The position numbers and the translations under genes are program-made. Below are positions 17,925 to 27,076 of a stretch of DNA of 64,000 nucleotides, one piece after another. The first letter of the stretch is position 1. Each line of letters begins with the position of its first letter. The stretch comes from Viridibacillus arvi (GTDB lineage Bacteria > Bacillota > Bacilli > Bacillales_A > Planococcaceae): NCBI RefSeq assembly GCF_001274945.1, contig NZ_LILB01000001.1:1137354-1201353 (forward strand), written 5' to 3'. A model generated the notes under the pieces. That model was not told the DNA's origin, searched no databases, and worked only from the letters and a program-made list of their open reading frames with translations.

Positions 17925-18794
17925 ATGAAGAGAATGAAACAACTGATAAAAGAATATCAAGAAATTGAAATACCGGAACATATACAAACCGTCGTTAATG
18001 ATGCATTACATCAAAAGAAGAAAAGCAAACTAAAAAAAATGTATATAGGAGTTGCAGTTGCAGCATCTTTGTTTATTACGAGTGTCAATACAAGTTCAAC
18101 TATTGCGTATGCTTTTACTGATATTCCGATTTTAGATAAAGTTGTGAACATAATTACGTTTAGAGAGTTTAAAGTTGATGAAGGTACTAACAAAGCCGAC
18201 TACAAAGTTCCAGCACTAACTAACTTAGAAAACAAAGAATTAGAAAACAGTCTAAATGAAAAATATTTAAAAGAGAGTGAGCAATTATATCAAGCATTTT
18301 TAGCTGATATGAAAGAGCTGAAGAAAAATGGCGGCGGACATTTAGGTGAAAATAGTGGTTATGAAATTAAAACAGACACCAAACAACTTCTTTCAATCGC
18401 TAGGTATTATGTGAATACTGTTGGTTCCTCATCAACGACAATGAAATTTAATACGATTGACAAAGAGAAGGAAATTTTCATAACACTACCTAGCTTATTT
18501 AAGAACGAAAATTATATAGAAGTTATTAGTGAAAATATTCAAGAGCAAATGAGATCACAAATGAAAGAAGATCCTGAATTGACTTATTGGGTAAGTGGAA
18601 CCGGTGAAGAGTTAGTATTTGATCCATTTGAAAAGATAGGTAAGAATCAAAATTTCTATATAAATAACAAAGGCAAATTAGTAATTTCATTTGATAAATA
18701 TGAAGTTTCTCCTGGTTATATGGGTGTAGTCGAGTTTATTATTCCAACTGACATCATCAAAAATGAACTAGTAAGTAATGTATATATAAAATAG
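17925..18794 (+). CDS. rsiV: RsiV-like anti-sigma factor (DUF3298 domain)
   Basis: 289 residues. The N-terminal cytoplasmic anti-sigma part is about residues 1-38, a single membrane helix is about 40-60 (A-V-A-A-S-L-F-I-T), and the extracytoplasmic part carries the DUF4163/DUF3298 region. The conserved blocks Y-V-N-T-V-G-S-S-S-T-T, L-P-S-L-F-K and I-S-F-D-K-Y-E-V-S-P-G-Y-M-G-V match RsiV. RsiV is a lysozyme receptor: binding allows signal peptidase and then RasP to cleave it and release SigV. GGAGG lies 10 nt upstream of ATG, and 19 nt separate it from sigV, so the two are translated from one message. Confidence 0.88.
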   Translation: MKRMKQLIKEYQEIEIPEHIQTVVNDALHQKKKSKLKKMYIGVAVAASLFITSVNTSSTIAYAFTDIPILDKVVNIITFREFKVDEGTNKADYKVPALTNLENKELENSLNEKYLKESEQLYQAFLADMKELKKNGGGHLGENSGYEIKTDTKQLLSIARYYVNTVGSSSTTMKFNTIDKEKEIFITLPSLFKNENYIEVISENIQEQMRSQMKEDPELTYWVSGTGEELVFDPFEKIGKNQNFYINNKGKLVISFDKYEVSPGYMGVVEFIIPTDIIKNELVSNVYIK

Positions 18795-18874
18795 CAATTT
18801 CTTTATTATTTGATTGCTCTTGATAACATAAAATTTTTCAACAAACCAATAAAATTGTTTAACTTTAATAAACT

Positions 18875-18926
18875 AAACACACATAGCACCTTTCAGAAAT
18901 GGAATAGTTTTATGTGTGTTTTTTTC
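18875..18926 (+). terminator. terminator of sigV-rsiV
   Basis: Perfect 11-bp arms AAACACACATA and TATGTGTGTTT with a loop of about 25 nt, followed by a T-run. It lies 80 nt after the rsiV stop codon and before the convergent regulator gene. Confidence 0.75.
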
Positions 18927-18989
18927 ATACAATATTCATTTTTCTCGAAACAAACATTTCATTAAAAGAAGAGATTAGATTTATCTACA

Positions 18990-19541
18990 TTAAAACGCAG
19001 GAGGTGTAACTGAAAATAATACAACTGCATTTTCAACAAAAATATTTTCCCATTTATGTTTCAAATTCGCTGGTATCTTTACACTATCACCAGCCTCTAA
19101 TACATATTCATCTTCATCCAAATATAACTTAATTTTCCCTTCTAAAATATATGCCACTTCCTCTCCCCTATGTTCTAAAGGATTCTCTGATGAGGATGTA
19201 TTCGAAGGTACTTTCATAATCGCTGTTGCCAAATTACCTGTAAAATCAGGTGACAATAACTCATAGGTTAAATTATCAATGATTATTTGCTTACGTTTGT
19301 TGGACCTTACGATTAAATCCTCCGTAACTATTTCTTCAAGTAGAAAACTAAAAGTTGGAACATTTAGAACTTTAGCTAAGACTTTTAGGGTTTGAATAGA
19401 CGGATTCGCTAAACCTCGTTCAATCTGACTTAACATTGAAGGTGTAATTTCCGCTAATTTTGCCAATTCCCTGCTACTTAATCCTTGAGCTTTTCTAAAT
19501 TTCTCTACTTTTTTACCAATATCTATATTCTCCATAATCAA
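18990..19541 (-). CDS. XRE-family regulator with C-terminal cupin domain
   Basis: 183 residues. The N-terminal XRE helix-turn-helix (about 8-62) reads S-S-R-E-L-A-K-L-A then S-M-L-S-Q-I-E-R-G-L-A-N-P-S, and the C-terminal small-molecule cupin (about 105-180) has H-R-G-E-E-V-A-Y-I-L-E-G and G-D-S-V-K-I-P-A. This class (PuuR, SutR, BetI-like regulators) senses a metabolite in the cupin. It is divergent from dsdA with a shared 140-bp region full of AATTTAAATT-type repeats, so it probably controls dsdA. Whether it senses D-serine is inference. Confidence 0.85.
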   Translation of the reverse strand: MIMENIDIGKKVEKFRKAQGLSSRELAKLAEITPSMLSQIERGLANPSIQTLKVLAKVLNVPTFSFLLEEIVTEDLIVRSNKRKQIIIDNLTYELLSPDFTGNLATAIMKVPSNTSSSENPLEHRGEEVAYILEGKIKLYLDEDEYVLEAGDSVKIPANLKHKWENIFVENAVVLFSVTPPAF

Positions 19542-19555
19542 TACTCCTTAAAATA

Positions 19556-19642
19556 CATTAAATTTAATTTAAATTAAGTAAATTTAAATTAACATGATTG
19601 TAACTGTGTGTTAAACTGTATTTAAATTTATTTAATTATAAT
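19556..19642. promoter_or_regulatory. AT-palindromic operator region between the XRE-cupin gene and dsdA
   Basis: Repeated elements of the type TTTAAATTTAATTTAAATTA, AAATTTAAATTAA and ATTTAAATTTATTTAAT crowd this short divergent promoter region. Several half-sites are in inverted orientation, as expected for a dimeric XRE regulator acting on both genes. AT-richness makes chance repeats likely, so this is a candidate only. Confidence 0.4.
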
Positions 19643-19685
19643 TTATATATTGACTTGCTACAAGAAAATTAGGAGGATCAGACAA

Positions 19686-21047
19686 ATGAAAAAAATTGAA
19701 AGCAAAGAGAGACAAAAATTGAAAGAACAATATCCTTTACTAAATAAGCTCATTTCTTTGGAAGAAGTATTTTGGATGAATCCAAATATCGAAAAATTTC
19801 AAACGGGAATAAAAAAATCCCCACTTACTAATGATGCTGTAAGAGATGCAGAGGAAAGATTAAAACGTTTCGCTCCATATATTGCTAAGGTTTTCCCTGA
19901 AACAAAAGAAACAAATGGTATTATAGAATCTCCTTTAGTCAAAATTCCTGACATGAAACGCTCTTTAGAACAAGGATATCAACAAGCTATACTAGGTGAA
20001 TTATTACTAAAATGTGATAATCAGCTTCCCATCTCAGGATCTATTAAAGCTCGTGGTGGTATTTATGAAATTCTCAAACATGCAGAAAACTTAGCATTTC
20101 AGCATAAAATGTTAACACTTCAAGATGATTATTCGATTTTAGATAGTGATAAATTCCGAAATTTCTTTTCACAATATTCAATTGCTGTAGGTTCGACTGG
20201 AAATTTAGGACTAAGTATTGGCATCATCAGTGCAAAATTAGGGTTTAATGTTACTGTTCATATGTCAGCTGATGCAAAACAGTGGAAAAAAGACTTGCTT
20301 AGAAGTAAAAATGTCAAAGTTATTGAATATGAAGCTGATTATAGTAAAGCAGTAGAGGAAGGCCGAATCCAAGCAGATAGTGACCCAACATGTTATTTTG
20401 TGGATGACGAAAATTCTCACGACCTATTTTTAGGATATGCAGTGGCTGCTAGTCGATTAAAAAAACAATTAGAAGAACTAGAAGTAACAATAGACGAAAA
20501 TCATCCTTTATTTGTTTATCTTCCATGTGGAGTAGGTGGTGGTCCTGGAGGCGTAGCTTTTGGTTTAAAATTATTGTATCAAGATCATGTTCACTGTTTC
20601 TTTGCAGAACCTACCCACTCACCATGTATGTTACTTGGTTTAATGACAGGCCTTCATGATAAAGTTTCTGTACAAGATTTTGGTATAGATAATGTCACAG
20701 ATGCAGATGGACTTGCTGTAGGAAAGCCATCTGGGTTTGTCGGTAAAACTATGGAGCCTTTTTTAAGCGGTAATTATACGGTTAGCGATGAACAGTTATA
20801 TATGTTGCTAAAAGAACTAGTCGATACTGAGGGGATTCATTTAGAACCTTCTGCATTAGCAGGCATGATTGGACCAACTAAATTATGTAATGAAGGCACC
20901 GATTATTTACAGAAGCATAACTTAAAAGAAAAGATGAGTAATGGTACACATATTATTTGGGGAACTGGCGGAAGCATGGTTCCTGAAGAAATGATGACTC
21001 AATACTATCAAACAGGGTTAAAATTATCGTTAGAAAAACAGAAGTAA
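19686..21047 (+). CDS. dsdA: D-serine ammonia-lyase (D-serine dehydratase)
   Basis: 453 residues from ATG 19686 (AGGAGG 9 nt upstream; a longer frame lacks a site). PLP fold-type II enzyme converting D-serine to pyruvate and ammonia. The PLP Lys is K121 in S-G-S-I-K-A-R-G-G. The phosphate-binding Gly-rich loop reads [14 protein letters not shown] around residue 282, and the substrate loop [10 protein letters not shown] is intact. Length matches DsdA (about 440-450). Role: detoxification or use of D-serine. Controlled, I infer, by the divergent XRE-cupin regulator. Confidence 0.92.
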   Translation: MKKIESKERQKLKEQYPLLNKLISLEEVFWMNPNIEKFQTGIKKSPLTNDAVRDAEERLKRFAPYIAKVFPETKETNGIIESPLVKIPDMKRSLEQGYQQAILGELLLKCDNQLPISGSIKARGGIYEILKHAENLAFQHKMLTLQDDYSILDSDKFRNFFSQYSIAVGSTGNLGLSIGIISAKLGFNVTVHMSADAKQWKKDLLRSKNVKVIEYEADYSKAVEEGRIQADSDPTCYFVDDENSHDLFLGYAVAASRLKKQLEELEVTIDENHPLFVYLPCGVGGGPGGVAFGLKLLYQDHVHCFFAEPTHSPCMLLGLMTGLHDKVSVQDFGIDNVTDADGLAVGKPSGFVGKTMEPFLSGNYTVSDEQLYMLLKELVDTEGIHLEPSALAGMIGPTKLCNEGTDYLQKHNLKEKMSNGTHIIWGTGGSMVPEEMMTQYYQTGLKLSLEKQK

Positions 21048-21160
21048 ATTAAACCTATTATGATTGCTTCACCTAATACTCTTGGTAGATAAAATGACTA
21101 ATAACAGTGATTAATAAATATGATTCAAACTACAATTACACGAAAACTATATATTTCAAC

Positions 21161-21199
21161 AACAAAAATCCTCGACTAAACCTGTCGGGGGTTTTTGTT
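21161..21199 (+). terminator. terminator hairpin, left copy of a duplicated segment
   Basis: Arms AACAAAAATCCTCGAC and GTCGGGGGTTTTTGTT, about 115 nt after dsdA. Nearly the same sequence recurs at 28222-28261 in front of the intact cation-efflux gene. Confidence 0.8.
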
Positions 21200-21204
21200 G
21201 TTCT

Positions 21205-21290
21205 TGGGTAAGAATTTTATTGCTACTAGCAATTTAAAATGCCTTTGAATTTTTTTAGCATTCCTTCATGAACCTGAATATGCAATACAT
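21205..21290 (+). pseudogene. remnant of a second cation-efflux (CDF) gene
   Basis: From about 21113 the sequence parallels 28180-28275 (terminator and leader), then jumps at an AATTTTAT repeat to parallel about 28566-28640 inside the intact CDF gene: CTAGCAATTT, GCCTTTGAAT, TTCATGAACCTGAA and flanking bases match with scattered substitutions. About 290 bp including the start codon are missing, so it cannot be expressed. It marks a decayed duplicate of the gene at 28298-29203. Confidence 0.75.
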
Positions 21291-21364
21291 GTTCACTGCT
21301 CTCAAAAACAGGTACCTTTTTTGTTTTTAATAAATACCCCTGTGTCATACATAAATCACTTGCA

Positions 21365-22651
21365 CTAAGACTTTACAGCTCCTCTATTATTATTAATAGT
21401 AAGCCCGATAATCATCCCACATAATGCCGAAATGGATAAAAACCAAAACGCCGCATCAAAAGAACCATTGAAAAGACTAATAATCAAGCCAATCACAATC
21501 GGAGAAACCGCTCCAGCAACTTGAGTAGTCAAAGTTACTAGCCCTGTAACTGAACCAGTGACCTCCTTAGGTGCATATTTTATAATAATCGTAAAGAGCG
21601 TTGTTCCTATAAAAGAGATTCCAATAGTAGTTAAGGTAAGAAACGTTATTAAAAGAATGATGGACGTGGTTTGTGACATACAATAGAGAAATATAGCAGC
21701 TACTAAAGCACCCATTGCAGCTAAGTACTTTTCACGTCCAATCATATATTTATCTAGAATCCAGCCACTCAGATTATACATCAGAAAACCGGTTATATAA
21801 GGAATAGCTATTAACCCACCGGTTGCTAGGAGATTAATTCCCTTTTCTTTTACTAGATACAACGGCATCCAAGACATAAGTCCCCAGTTGACCACACTTG
21901 CTAAAAATTTAAACGACATTATTTTCCAGATGCTTTCCGCTTTAATTACTAATCTTAAAGGAACCTTAACCAATTTGTTACCGCTTACATTTCTTTTAGG
22001 TGTTTCTCGTGGTTGCAGAACCAACCAAAAAGCTAAGGCTAATAATATCCCAAAGATTCCAGCGCTCATAAACGTCCAGCGCCAACCTAATTTCACCACC
22101 ATTACGGTAGCAACTAAACTAGCTACCACGCCTCCTAACGGTTGCGCTGAAAGGAAAAATGCATTTATCCTCCCCCTTTTCCCTTCAGGAAAGTTCTCTC
22201 GAATCACCACTAATCCTGCTGGATGATAAGGCCCTTCTCCCAAACCGAATAAGAATCGAATAATTAATAAGGAAACAAAAGACCATGCCAAACCTGTCAT
22301 AACTGTAAATACTGACCAACTCAACATGGAAATGATGATAAGAGTTCTTGCACCAAATTTATCGGATAGCCATCCTCCAAGTGGTTGCATAATGGACATA
22401 CTAATAAAAAAAACACTCAGCAGCAACCCCGTTTGTGATGGATTAAGAAGTAATTCTTTCTCTATAGGAACCATTGCGATATTAATAGCTAAGCGGTCAT
22501 AATAGCTTAAAATCATTCCTATAAATAAAAGAAATGCAAGAATACTCCCCCTCTTATTACTCGACCTAATGTCAGTGTCTACTTCCCTCGCCATTTTGCT
22601 GCTTGAGTGAACTATCTTTTCGGTCCGCTTACTACTAGCGGTACTTTCCAT
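21365..22651 (-). CDS. MFS transporter, anion:cation symporter (carboxylate uptake) type
   Basis: 428 residues from ATG 22651, which is 8 nt after AAGGGG. Twelve membrane helices with a basic, hydrophilic first 35 residues. The helix 2-3 loop G-G-W-L-S-D-K-F-G-A-R matches the MFS G-x-x-x-D-R/K motif, and helix 4 has R-F-L-F-G-L-G-E-G-P-Y-H-P-A, a hallmark of the ACS family that imports organic anions such as galactonate, glucarate, phthalate or aromatic acids. It is last in the block of acyl-CoA genes on the same strand, so it probably imports their acid substrate. Confidence 0.85.
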   Translation of the reverse strand: MESTASSKRTEKIVHSSSKMAREVDTDIRSSNKRGSILAFLLFIGMILSYYDRLAINIAMVPIEKELLLNPSQTGLLLSVFFISMSIMQPLGGWLSDKFGARTLIIISMLSWSVFTVMTGLAWSFVSLLIIRFLFGLGEGPYHPAGLVVIRENFPEGKRGRINAFFLSAQPLGGVVASLVATVMVVKLGWRWTFMSAGIFGILLALAFWLVLQPRETPKRNVSGNKLVKVPLRLVIKAESIWKIMSFKFLASVVNWGLMSWMPLYLVKEKGINLLATGGLIAIPYITGFLMYNLSGWILDKYMIGREKYLAAMGALVAAIFLYCMSQTTSIILLITFLTLTTIGISFIGTTLFTIIIKYAPKEVTGSVTGLVTLTTQVAGAVSPIVIGLIISLFNGSFDAAFWFLSISALCGMIIGLTINNNRGAVKS

Positions 22652-22858
22652 ATCCATTTCCCCTTTGAATAAAAATACTTGCAATGCAGGAAACTCTTAT
22701 TAAAGATTGAAATTATCATCAGTAATTTCAAGGTTGTAACTATAGATTCGGCAAAGTATTTCGATTTATATGAAACTAGTAATCTATATTGAACTTAAGT
22801 ATATTATGCTTACAATTCAAATTGCTTTAACATGTAAGCTTCAAGCTAAACTTTCATT

Positions 22859-24439
22859 TTAGTTTACTTGTTCCGTTTTCTCTTCTTGAACATATCTCTT
22901 CTTCAATTCTTTTTTATCAATCTTACCTATCGGTGTGAGCGGAAACTTATCTAGAAAATGAACTTCTTTAGGTATCATATAATTCGATGTGATTTCCTTA
23001 CAAAAACTGATAATTTCTTCTGCCGAACAGTCGTAACCTTCTTTTAATAAGACTACGGCACAAACCGTTTCTCCCCAGTCATTATGCGGTACTCCGATGC
23101 AAGCACTTAAAGAAACTGCTGGATGCTGATTCACAACACGTTCAACTTCAGCGGAATAGACGTTCATCCCACCTGAAATAATCATATCTTTCTTCCGATC
23201 TACGATGTACAGATACCCATTCTCATCCCACATGCCAATATCACCGGAGTAAAACCAACCATCACGCAGTACTTCTTGCGTGGCTTCAGGTCTTTGATAA
23301 TAACCAACCATCATCGATGGTGATTTAATAACAATCTCCCCAAGTTCATGTTGTGAAGCATCTTTTCCTTGCTCGTTCACAACACGTACTTCCGTCATCA
23401 AGCAAGGTTTTCCACAGCTTTTCAATACATTTGAGTTGTTTTCATAAGCCTGTAAATGGGCACTCTTTGACAGTCTCGTAATGACGATATTACATTCTGT
23501 CATCCCATATTGCTGACGAATAATTGGACCAAACACTTCGAAAGCTTCTTTTAGTCTTTCATGTGAAATGGGTGAAGCACCATAGTAAATATTTCTCATG
23601 GAGCTCACGTCATATTCTATACTCTTTGTCAGATCCAGTATTCTGTATAACATGGTCGGTACCATGAATGTAGTCGTAATCTCATATTTTTTAATTACAT
23701 TAAGCACATATTCAGCATCAAATGAACGCATTATATAGGCATGTACTCCCGAGACAAGAGATCTCCAAAGAAGGGAACCAACTGAATGAACGAGCGGAGA
23801 ACTTATCAACAAACGATCTCGATCATCAAGTGGATCTTCCATACAAGAAGCAAATAAGGCTGCTCCTAATCCTGCCTGCGAATGCATTACTCCTTTAGGT
23901 GTCCCTGTTGTTCCGCCTGTATACGTCAAAAGTGCAATATCCTTTGGTGAAGCCTTTGGTATTTCTAGCATCACTTTCTTCTCTGGCCAATTGAACAATG
24001 TAAACTTCTCCGGATAGTTTACATTAAACCCTGAAAGGCCAATTACATGAATTGTAGAATTTTCCGACTTCTTCAAGTAGTCATGAATTGGCTCAACGTG
24101 TGTCTGTGTTGCTACAATTATCACTTTCGGCTTTGAATCTTCCAAAATTATACCGACCTCACGCAGCCCTAATTTCTCATTTAACGGAATCAATGTAGCA
24201 CCGCATTGTTGTATAGCTAAGTTAAACAGCACATTCTCTAAGCTATTTGGAATGAGCATAGCAACATGAGTATCCTTTGCTACACCTAATTGGAGTAAAT
24301 AGCCTACAATCTGCTCTGTTTTGTCCACCAGCTCTTTGTAAGTTAACGTCTCTTCTGATGGCAATAAAGTGATAGCAGGCTCGTCACTAAATCGTTTAAT
24401 TCCTTTAAAAAGGATGGATTGTAATGTATTGAATTCCAT
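22859..24439 (-). CDS. AMP-dependent acyl-CoA ligase
   Basis: 526 residues of the ANL superfamily. The P-loop-like A3 motif Y-T-G-G-T-T-G-T-P-K-G-V lies near 170-181, followed by the Y-G-M-T-E-C A5 motif, W-F-Y-S-G-D-I-G, D-R-K-K-D-M-I-I-S-G-G and the C-terminal catalytic Lys in P-I-G-K-I-D-K-K. All catalytic elements are present. It should activate a carboxylic acid to its CoA thioester via an acyl-AMP. 23 nt downstream of the racemase/CoA-transferase gene; likely the same operon. Substrate unknown. Confidence 0.9.
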   Translation of the reverse strand: MEFNTLQSILFKGIKRFSDEPAITLLPSEETLTYKELVDKTEQIVGYLLQLGVAKDTHVAMLIPNSLENVLFNLAIQQCGATLIPLNEKLGLREVGIILEDSKPKVIIVATQTHVEPIHDYLKKSENSTIHVIGLSGFNVNYPEKFTLFNWPEKKVMLEIPKASPKDIALLTYTGGTTGTPKGVMHSQAGLGAALFASCMEDPLDDRDRLLISSPLVHSVGSLLWRSLVSGVHAYIMRSFDAEYVLNVIKKYEITTTFMVPTMLYRILDLTKSIEYDVSSMRNIYYGASPISHERLKEAFEVFGPIIRQQYGMTECNIVITRLSKSAHLQAYENNSNVLKSCGKPCLMTEVRVVNEQGKDASQHELGEIVIKSPSMMVGYYQRPEATQEVLRDGWFYSGDIGMWDENGYLYIVDRKKDMIISGGMNVYSAEVERVVNQHPAVSLSACIGVPHNDWGETVCAVVLLKEGYDCSAEEIISFCKEITSNYMIPKEVHFLDKFPLTPIGKIDKKELKKRYVQEEKTEQVN

Positions 24440-24462
24440 AAATATTCGATACCTCCATTAGC

Positions 24463-25665
24463 CTATTCGGCCTTTCTAATCGCCTTTAATTGTAGTAAGT
24501 TTTCGATATCGTGAGGATGGTACTCCAGTTGTCGTAATATCTCCTCCGTATCCTGTCCTAGGACCGGCGCCCCACTTTCATAACTAGTCGATGTTATTGA
24601 AAAAAGTGAAGGAAATCTGACCTGTAGTTCCATTTCCCCTGTATCCGGATTAACCCAGTCGTTGAATATCTGTCTCGCTTTCAAATGCGGATCTTTTAAT
24701 ACATCAGCTGCCCCATTGACAGGAAACCAAGGGATATCAATAGTTTCAAAAACCTGCTCCCAGTGACTAATTGGCTGCGATAAAATAATACCTTTTATCA
24801 AATGATGTAACTCTACTTTTCTACTCATTCTCTCTAATGGATTTCTCCATTGCTTTATACCTAATACGGGAAATTCTTGTTGTAAACACTGAATAAAATT
24901 GACCCAAAATTTATCTTCATTTAAACCAAGAGTTAGCCATTTCCCATCTTTAGTCTCATACATATCATTCCCAGGCATAACTAATGGGGATTCCGTCGAA
25001 GAAAGCGCTTTCTCATTGTGCAAAAATGCTGGTAAAAAAACACCCACCCAGGCAGCCATCAAATCCGTTATGGCTACATCTATATACTGTCCTTGTTTGG
25101 ATTGTTTAGCTTCCAAAAGTCCAACAAGGATTGAAAATGCCGCCATTAGACCCCCACCTAAATCTGATACACGTGTAGCCGGTCTAGTTGTAGGCATATC
25201 CATTTGAGACGGAATGCCAACCATGCCTGCCAGTGCCAAATAATTTAGATCGTGACCGGCACGATCCTTATATGGCCCGGTTTGCCCAAAACCAGAAATT
25301 GAACAATAGACGATCTGCGGATTTATTTCTTTCACCTGTTCATATCCAAATCCCAAACGCTCCATAACCCCTGGTCGGAACCCTTCCAAAATGACATCTG
25401 CGTCTCTTATTAACTTCTTGAGAATTTCTTTGCCTTCTTTCTGCTTCAAATCAAGCGCAATCGATTTTTTATTGCGATGCAGCATATTAAATATCGGCTT
25501 CGACGCCCTCGTGTCATCTCCACGCCCAACATTCTCAACCTTAATGATTTCCATTCCTAAATCACCGAGTAGCATGGTGCAATAAGGTCCAGGAAGTAAT
25601 AAGGATAAATCAATGACTTTTACTTCTTTAAAATTACTAGACACCATCCTTTTATCATTCCTCAC
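24463..25665 (-). CDS. class III CoA-transferase family protein, probably alpha-methylacyl-CoA racemase-like
   Basis: 400 residues of the CaiB/BaiF fold, beginning V-I-D-L-S-L-L-L-P-G-P-Y-C and containing L-G-D-L-G-M-E-I-I-K-V-E. The motif A-G-H-D-L-N-Y-L-A-L-A-G places His at 138 and S-D-L-G-G-G-L-M places Asp at 168. The 30-residue spacing equals that of the catalytic His126/Asp156 pair of M. tuberculosis alpha-methylacyl-CoA racemase. This favours a racemase of 2-methylacyl-CoA over a CoA-transferase, but the fold is shared and transfer activity cannot be excluded. Lies between the acyl-CoA dehydrogenase and ligase genes, gaps 23-30 nt. Confidence 0.85.
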   Translation of the reverse strand: MRNDKRMVSSNFKEVKVIDLSLLLPGPYCTMLLGDLGMEIIKVENVGRGDDTRASKPIFNMLHRNKKSIALDLKQKEGKEILKKLIRDADVILEGFRPGVMERLGFGYEQVKEINPQIVYCSISGFGQTGPYKDRAGHDLNYLALAGMVGIPSQMDMPTTRPATRVSDLGGGLMAAFSILVGLLEAKQSKQGQYIDVAITDLMAAWVGVFLPAFLHNEKALSSTESPLVMPGNDMYETKDGKWLTLGLNEDKFWVNFIQCLQQEFPVLGIKQWRNPLERMSRKVELHHLIKGIILSQPISHWEQVFETIDIPWFPVNGAADVLKDPHLKARQIFNDWVNPDTGEMELQVRFPSLFSITSTSYESGAPVLGQDTEEILRQLEYHPHDIENLLQLKAIRKAE

Positions 25666-25695
25666 ATTGTTATTTATGAACCATTTAATAGTCTT

Positions 25696-26865
25696 CTATT
25701 TTAATAATTCTTTGGCAATTGTATTTCGTTGAATTTCTGAAGTCCCGGTTAAGATTCGATACATCCTTGCACTTCTGTACATTTTTTCTACAGGGTGCCC
25801 TTGTACTAACCCCTGTCCTCCAAAGATTTGGACAGCTTTATCTGCTACACGGTTAACTACTTCTGCAGAATACAATTTTGCCATAGCTGCGCCTGCTCGT
25901 TCTTCCTTCCCTGCATCAATCTTTTCGATAACATCATAGACCATACATCTAGCTGCGTATATCTCTGTAGCCATGTCAGCTAGCATATGTTGGATTGCCT
26001 GAAATTCACCAATGGTACGACCGAACTGTACTCTTGATTTAGATCGCTCAATCGATAATTCCAGGAGACATTGGGCCATCCCTACAAATCCACTCGCGTG
26101 AGAAGCCCGATTCGTATTAATTCTTTTCAATCCAAGTAGCAACCCTTCTCCTGGATTTCCAATAATATTAGCTGCTGGAACGCGACATTGAGTAAATAGC
26201 AACTCGGCGTGAATACGTTCACCAGACATCGGAACTTGTATTTCACCTAGTTCAAAACCGGAATTAGTAGGTGTCTTTTTCTCTACGATAAATGCAGTGA
26301 TTCTCTCTTTCTTATCGTCTAGCAATTCCTTAGCGATCACAATAGCGAAATCCGCATATGGAGCCGCACTGATAAAATGCTTCTTACCGTTTAATATATA
26401 TTCATCGCCATCTTTAACGGCAGTCGTCTCTATTGCAAATGAGTCTGAACCTGCATTAGGTTCAGTAAGGGCAAAACAACAACTCATTTCGCCTGTAACG
26501 ATTGGAAGGACATATTTTTGAGTTTGCTCTGGTGTAAAACTTCCTAACATTTGCCCAATTCGTAGGGGCCCACCTATTTCACCAATCACCTGCCCCCACA
26601 AAATTGCTCCCGATCGACACAACTCTTCTTTTAACATGCAAAGTCCTTCTAAACTAAGGTCCTGACCGCCTAGTTCTTTCGGTAAATTAATTCCATAAAA
26701 CCCCAATTCCCTTGAACGCGTTCTTACCCATTTAATTGCTTCCATAGGGATATCCTCTTCTGAATTCAATTGTTTCTCTGCTTCATAAGGGAGCAATTCA
26801 TTGTCGATAAATTTACGTAGCTTTTCACGAAGTGCTTTTAGATTTTCTTTAAGTACCAATACCAT
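25696..26865 (-). CDS. acyl-CoA dehydrogenase family flavoprotein
   Basis: 389 residues from ATG 26865; a GTG three codons earlier (26874) is possible. Family blocks present: C-F-A-L-T-E-P-N-A-G-S-D (FAD/substrate), R-V-Q-F-G-R-T-I-G-E-F-Q-A-I-Q, Q-I-F-G-G-Q-G and the C-terminal G-T-S-E-I-Q-R. The residue before G-T-S is Thr373, whereas medium- and short-chain enzymes carry the catalytic Glu there, so the base may sit elsewhere as in long-chain or isovaleryl enzymes. First gene of the acyl-CoA operon after the LysR regulator. Confidence 0.9.
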   Translation of the reverse strand: MVLVLKENLKALREKLRKFIDNELLPYEAEKQLNSEEDIPMEAIKWVRTRSRELGFYGINLPKELGGQDLSLEGLCMLKEELCRSGAILWGQVIGEIGGPLRIGQMLGSFTPEQTQKYVLPIVTGEMSCCFALTEPNAGSDSFAIETTAVKDGDEYILNGKKHFISAAPYADFAIVIAKELLDDKKERITAFIVEKKTPTNSGFELGEIQVPMSGERIHAELLFTQCRVPAANIIGNPGEGLLLGLKRINTNRASHASGFVGMAQCLLELSIERSKSRVQFGRTIGEFQAIQHMLADMATEIYAARCMVYDVIEKIDAGKEERAGAAMAKLYSAEVVNRVADKAVQIFGGQGLVQGHPVEKMYRSARMYRILTGTSEIQRNTIAKELLK

Positions 26866-27076
26866 TCGTTTCACTTCTTTCCTATAACTTTATTGAGATT
26901 AAATTACAAATCGTGAGTTGTCGGCATTCTAATTGTCTAGAATATACAATTTCATAGAATATTCGTAATTTTAAATCTATTTTAATTTTAGCTATAGATT
27001 TCATTGAAGTAAAATAAGTATTTACGATAAAAACTTAAGTAAAATTGATATATGGGTTATACATAGTAGCAAAGGA

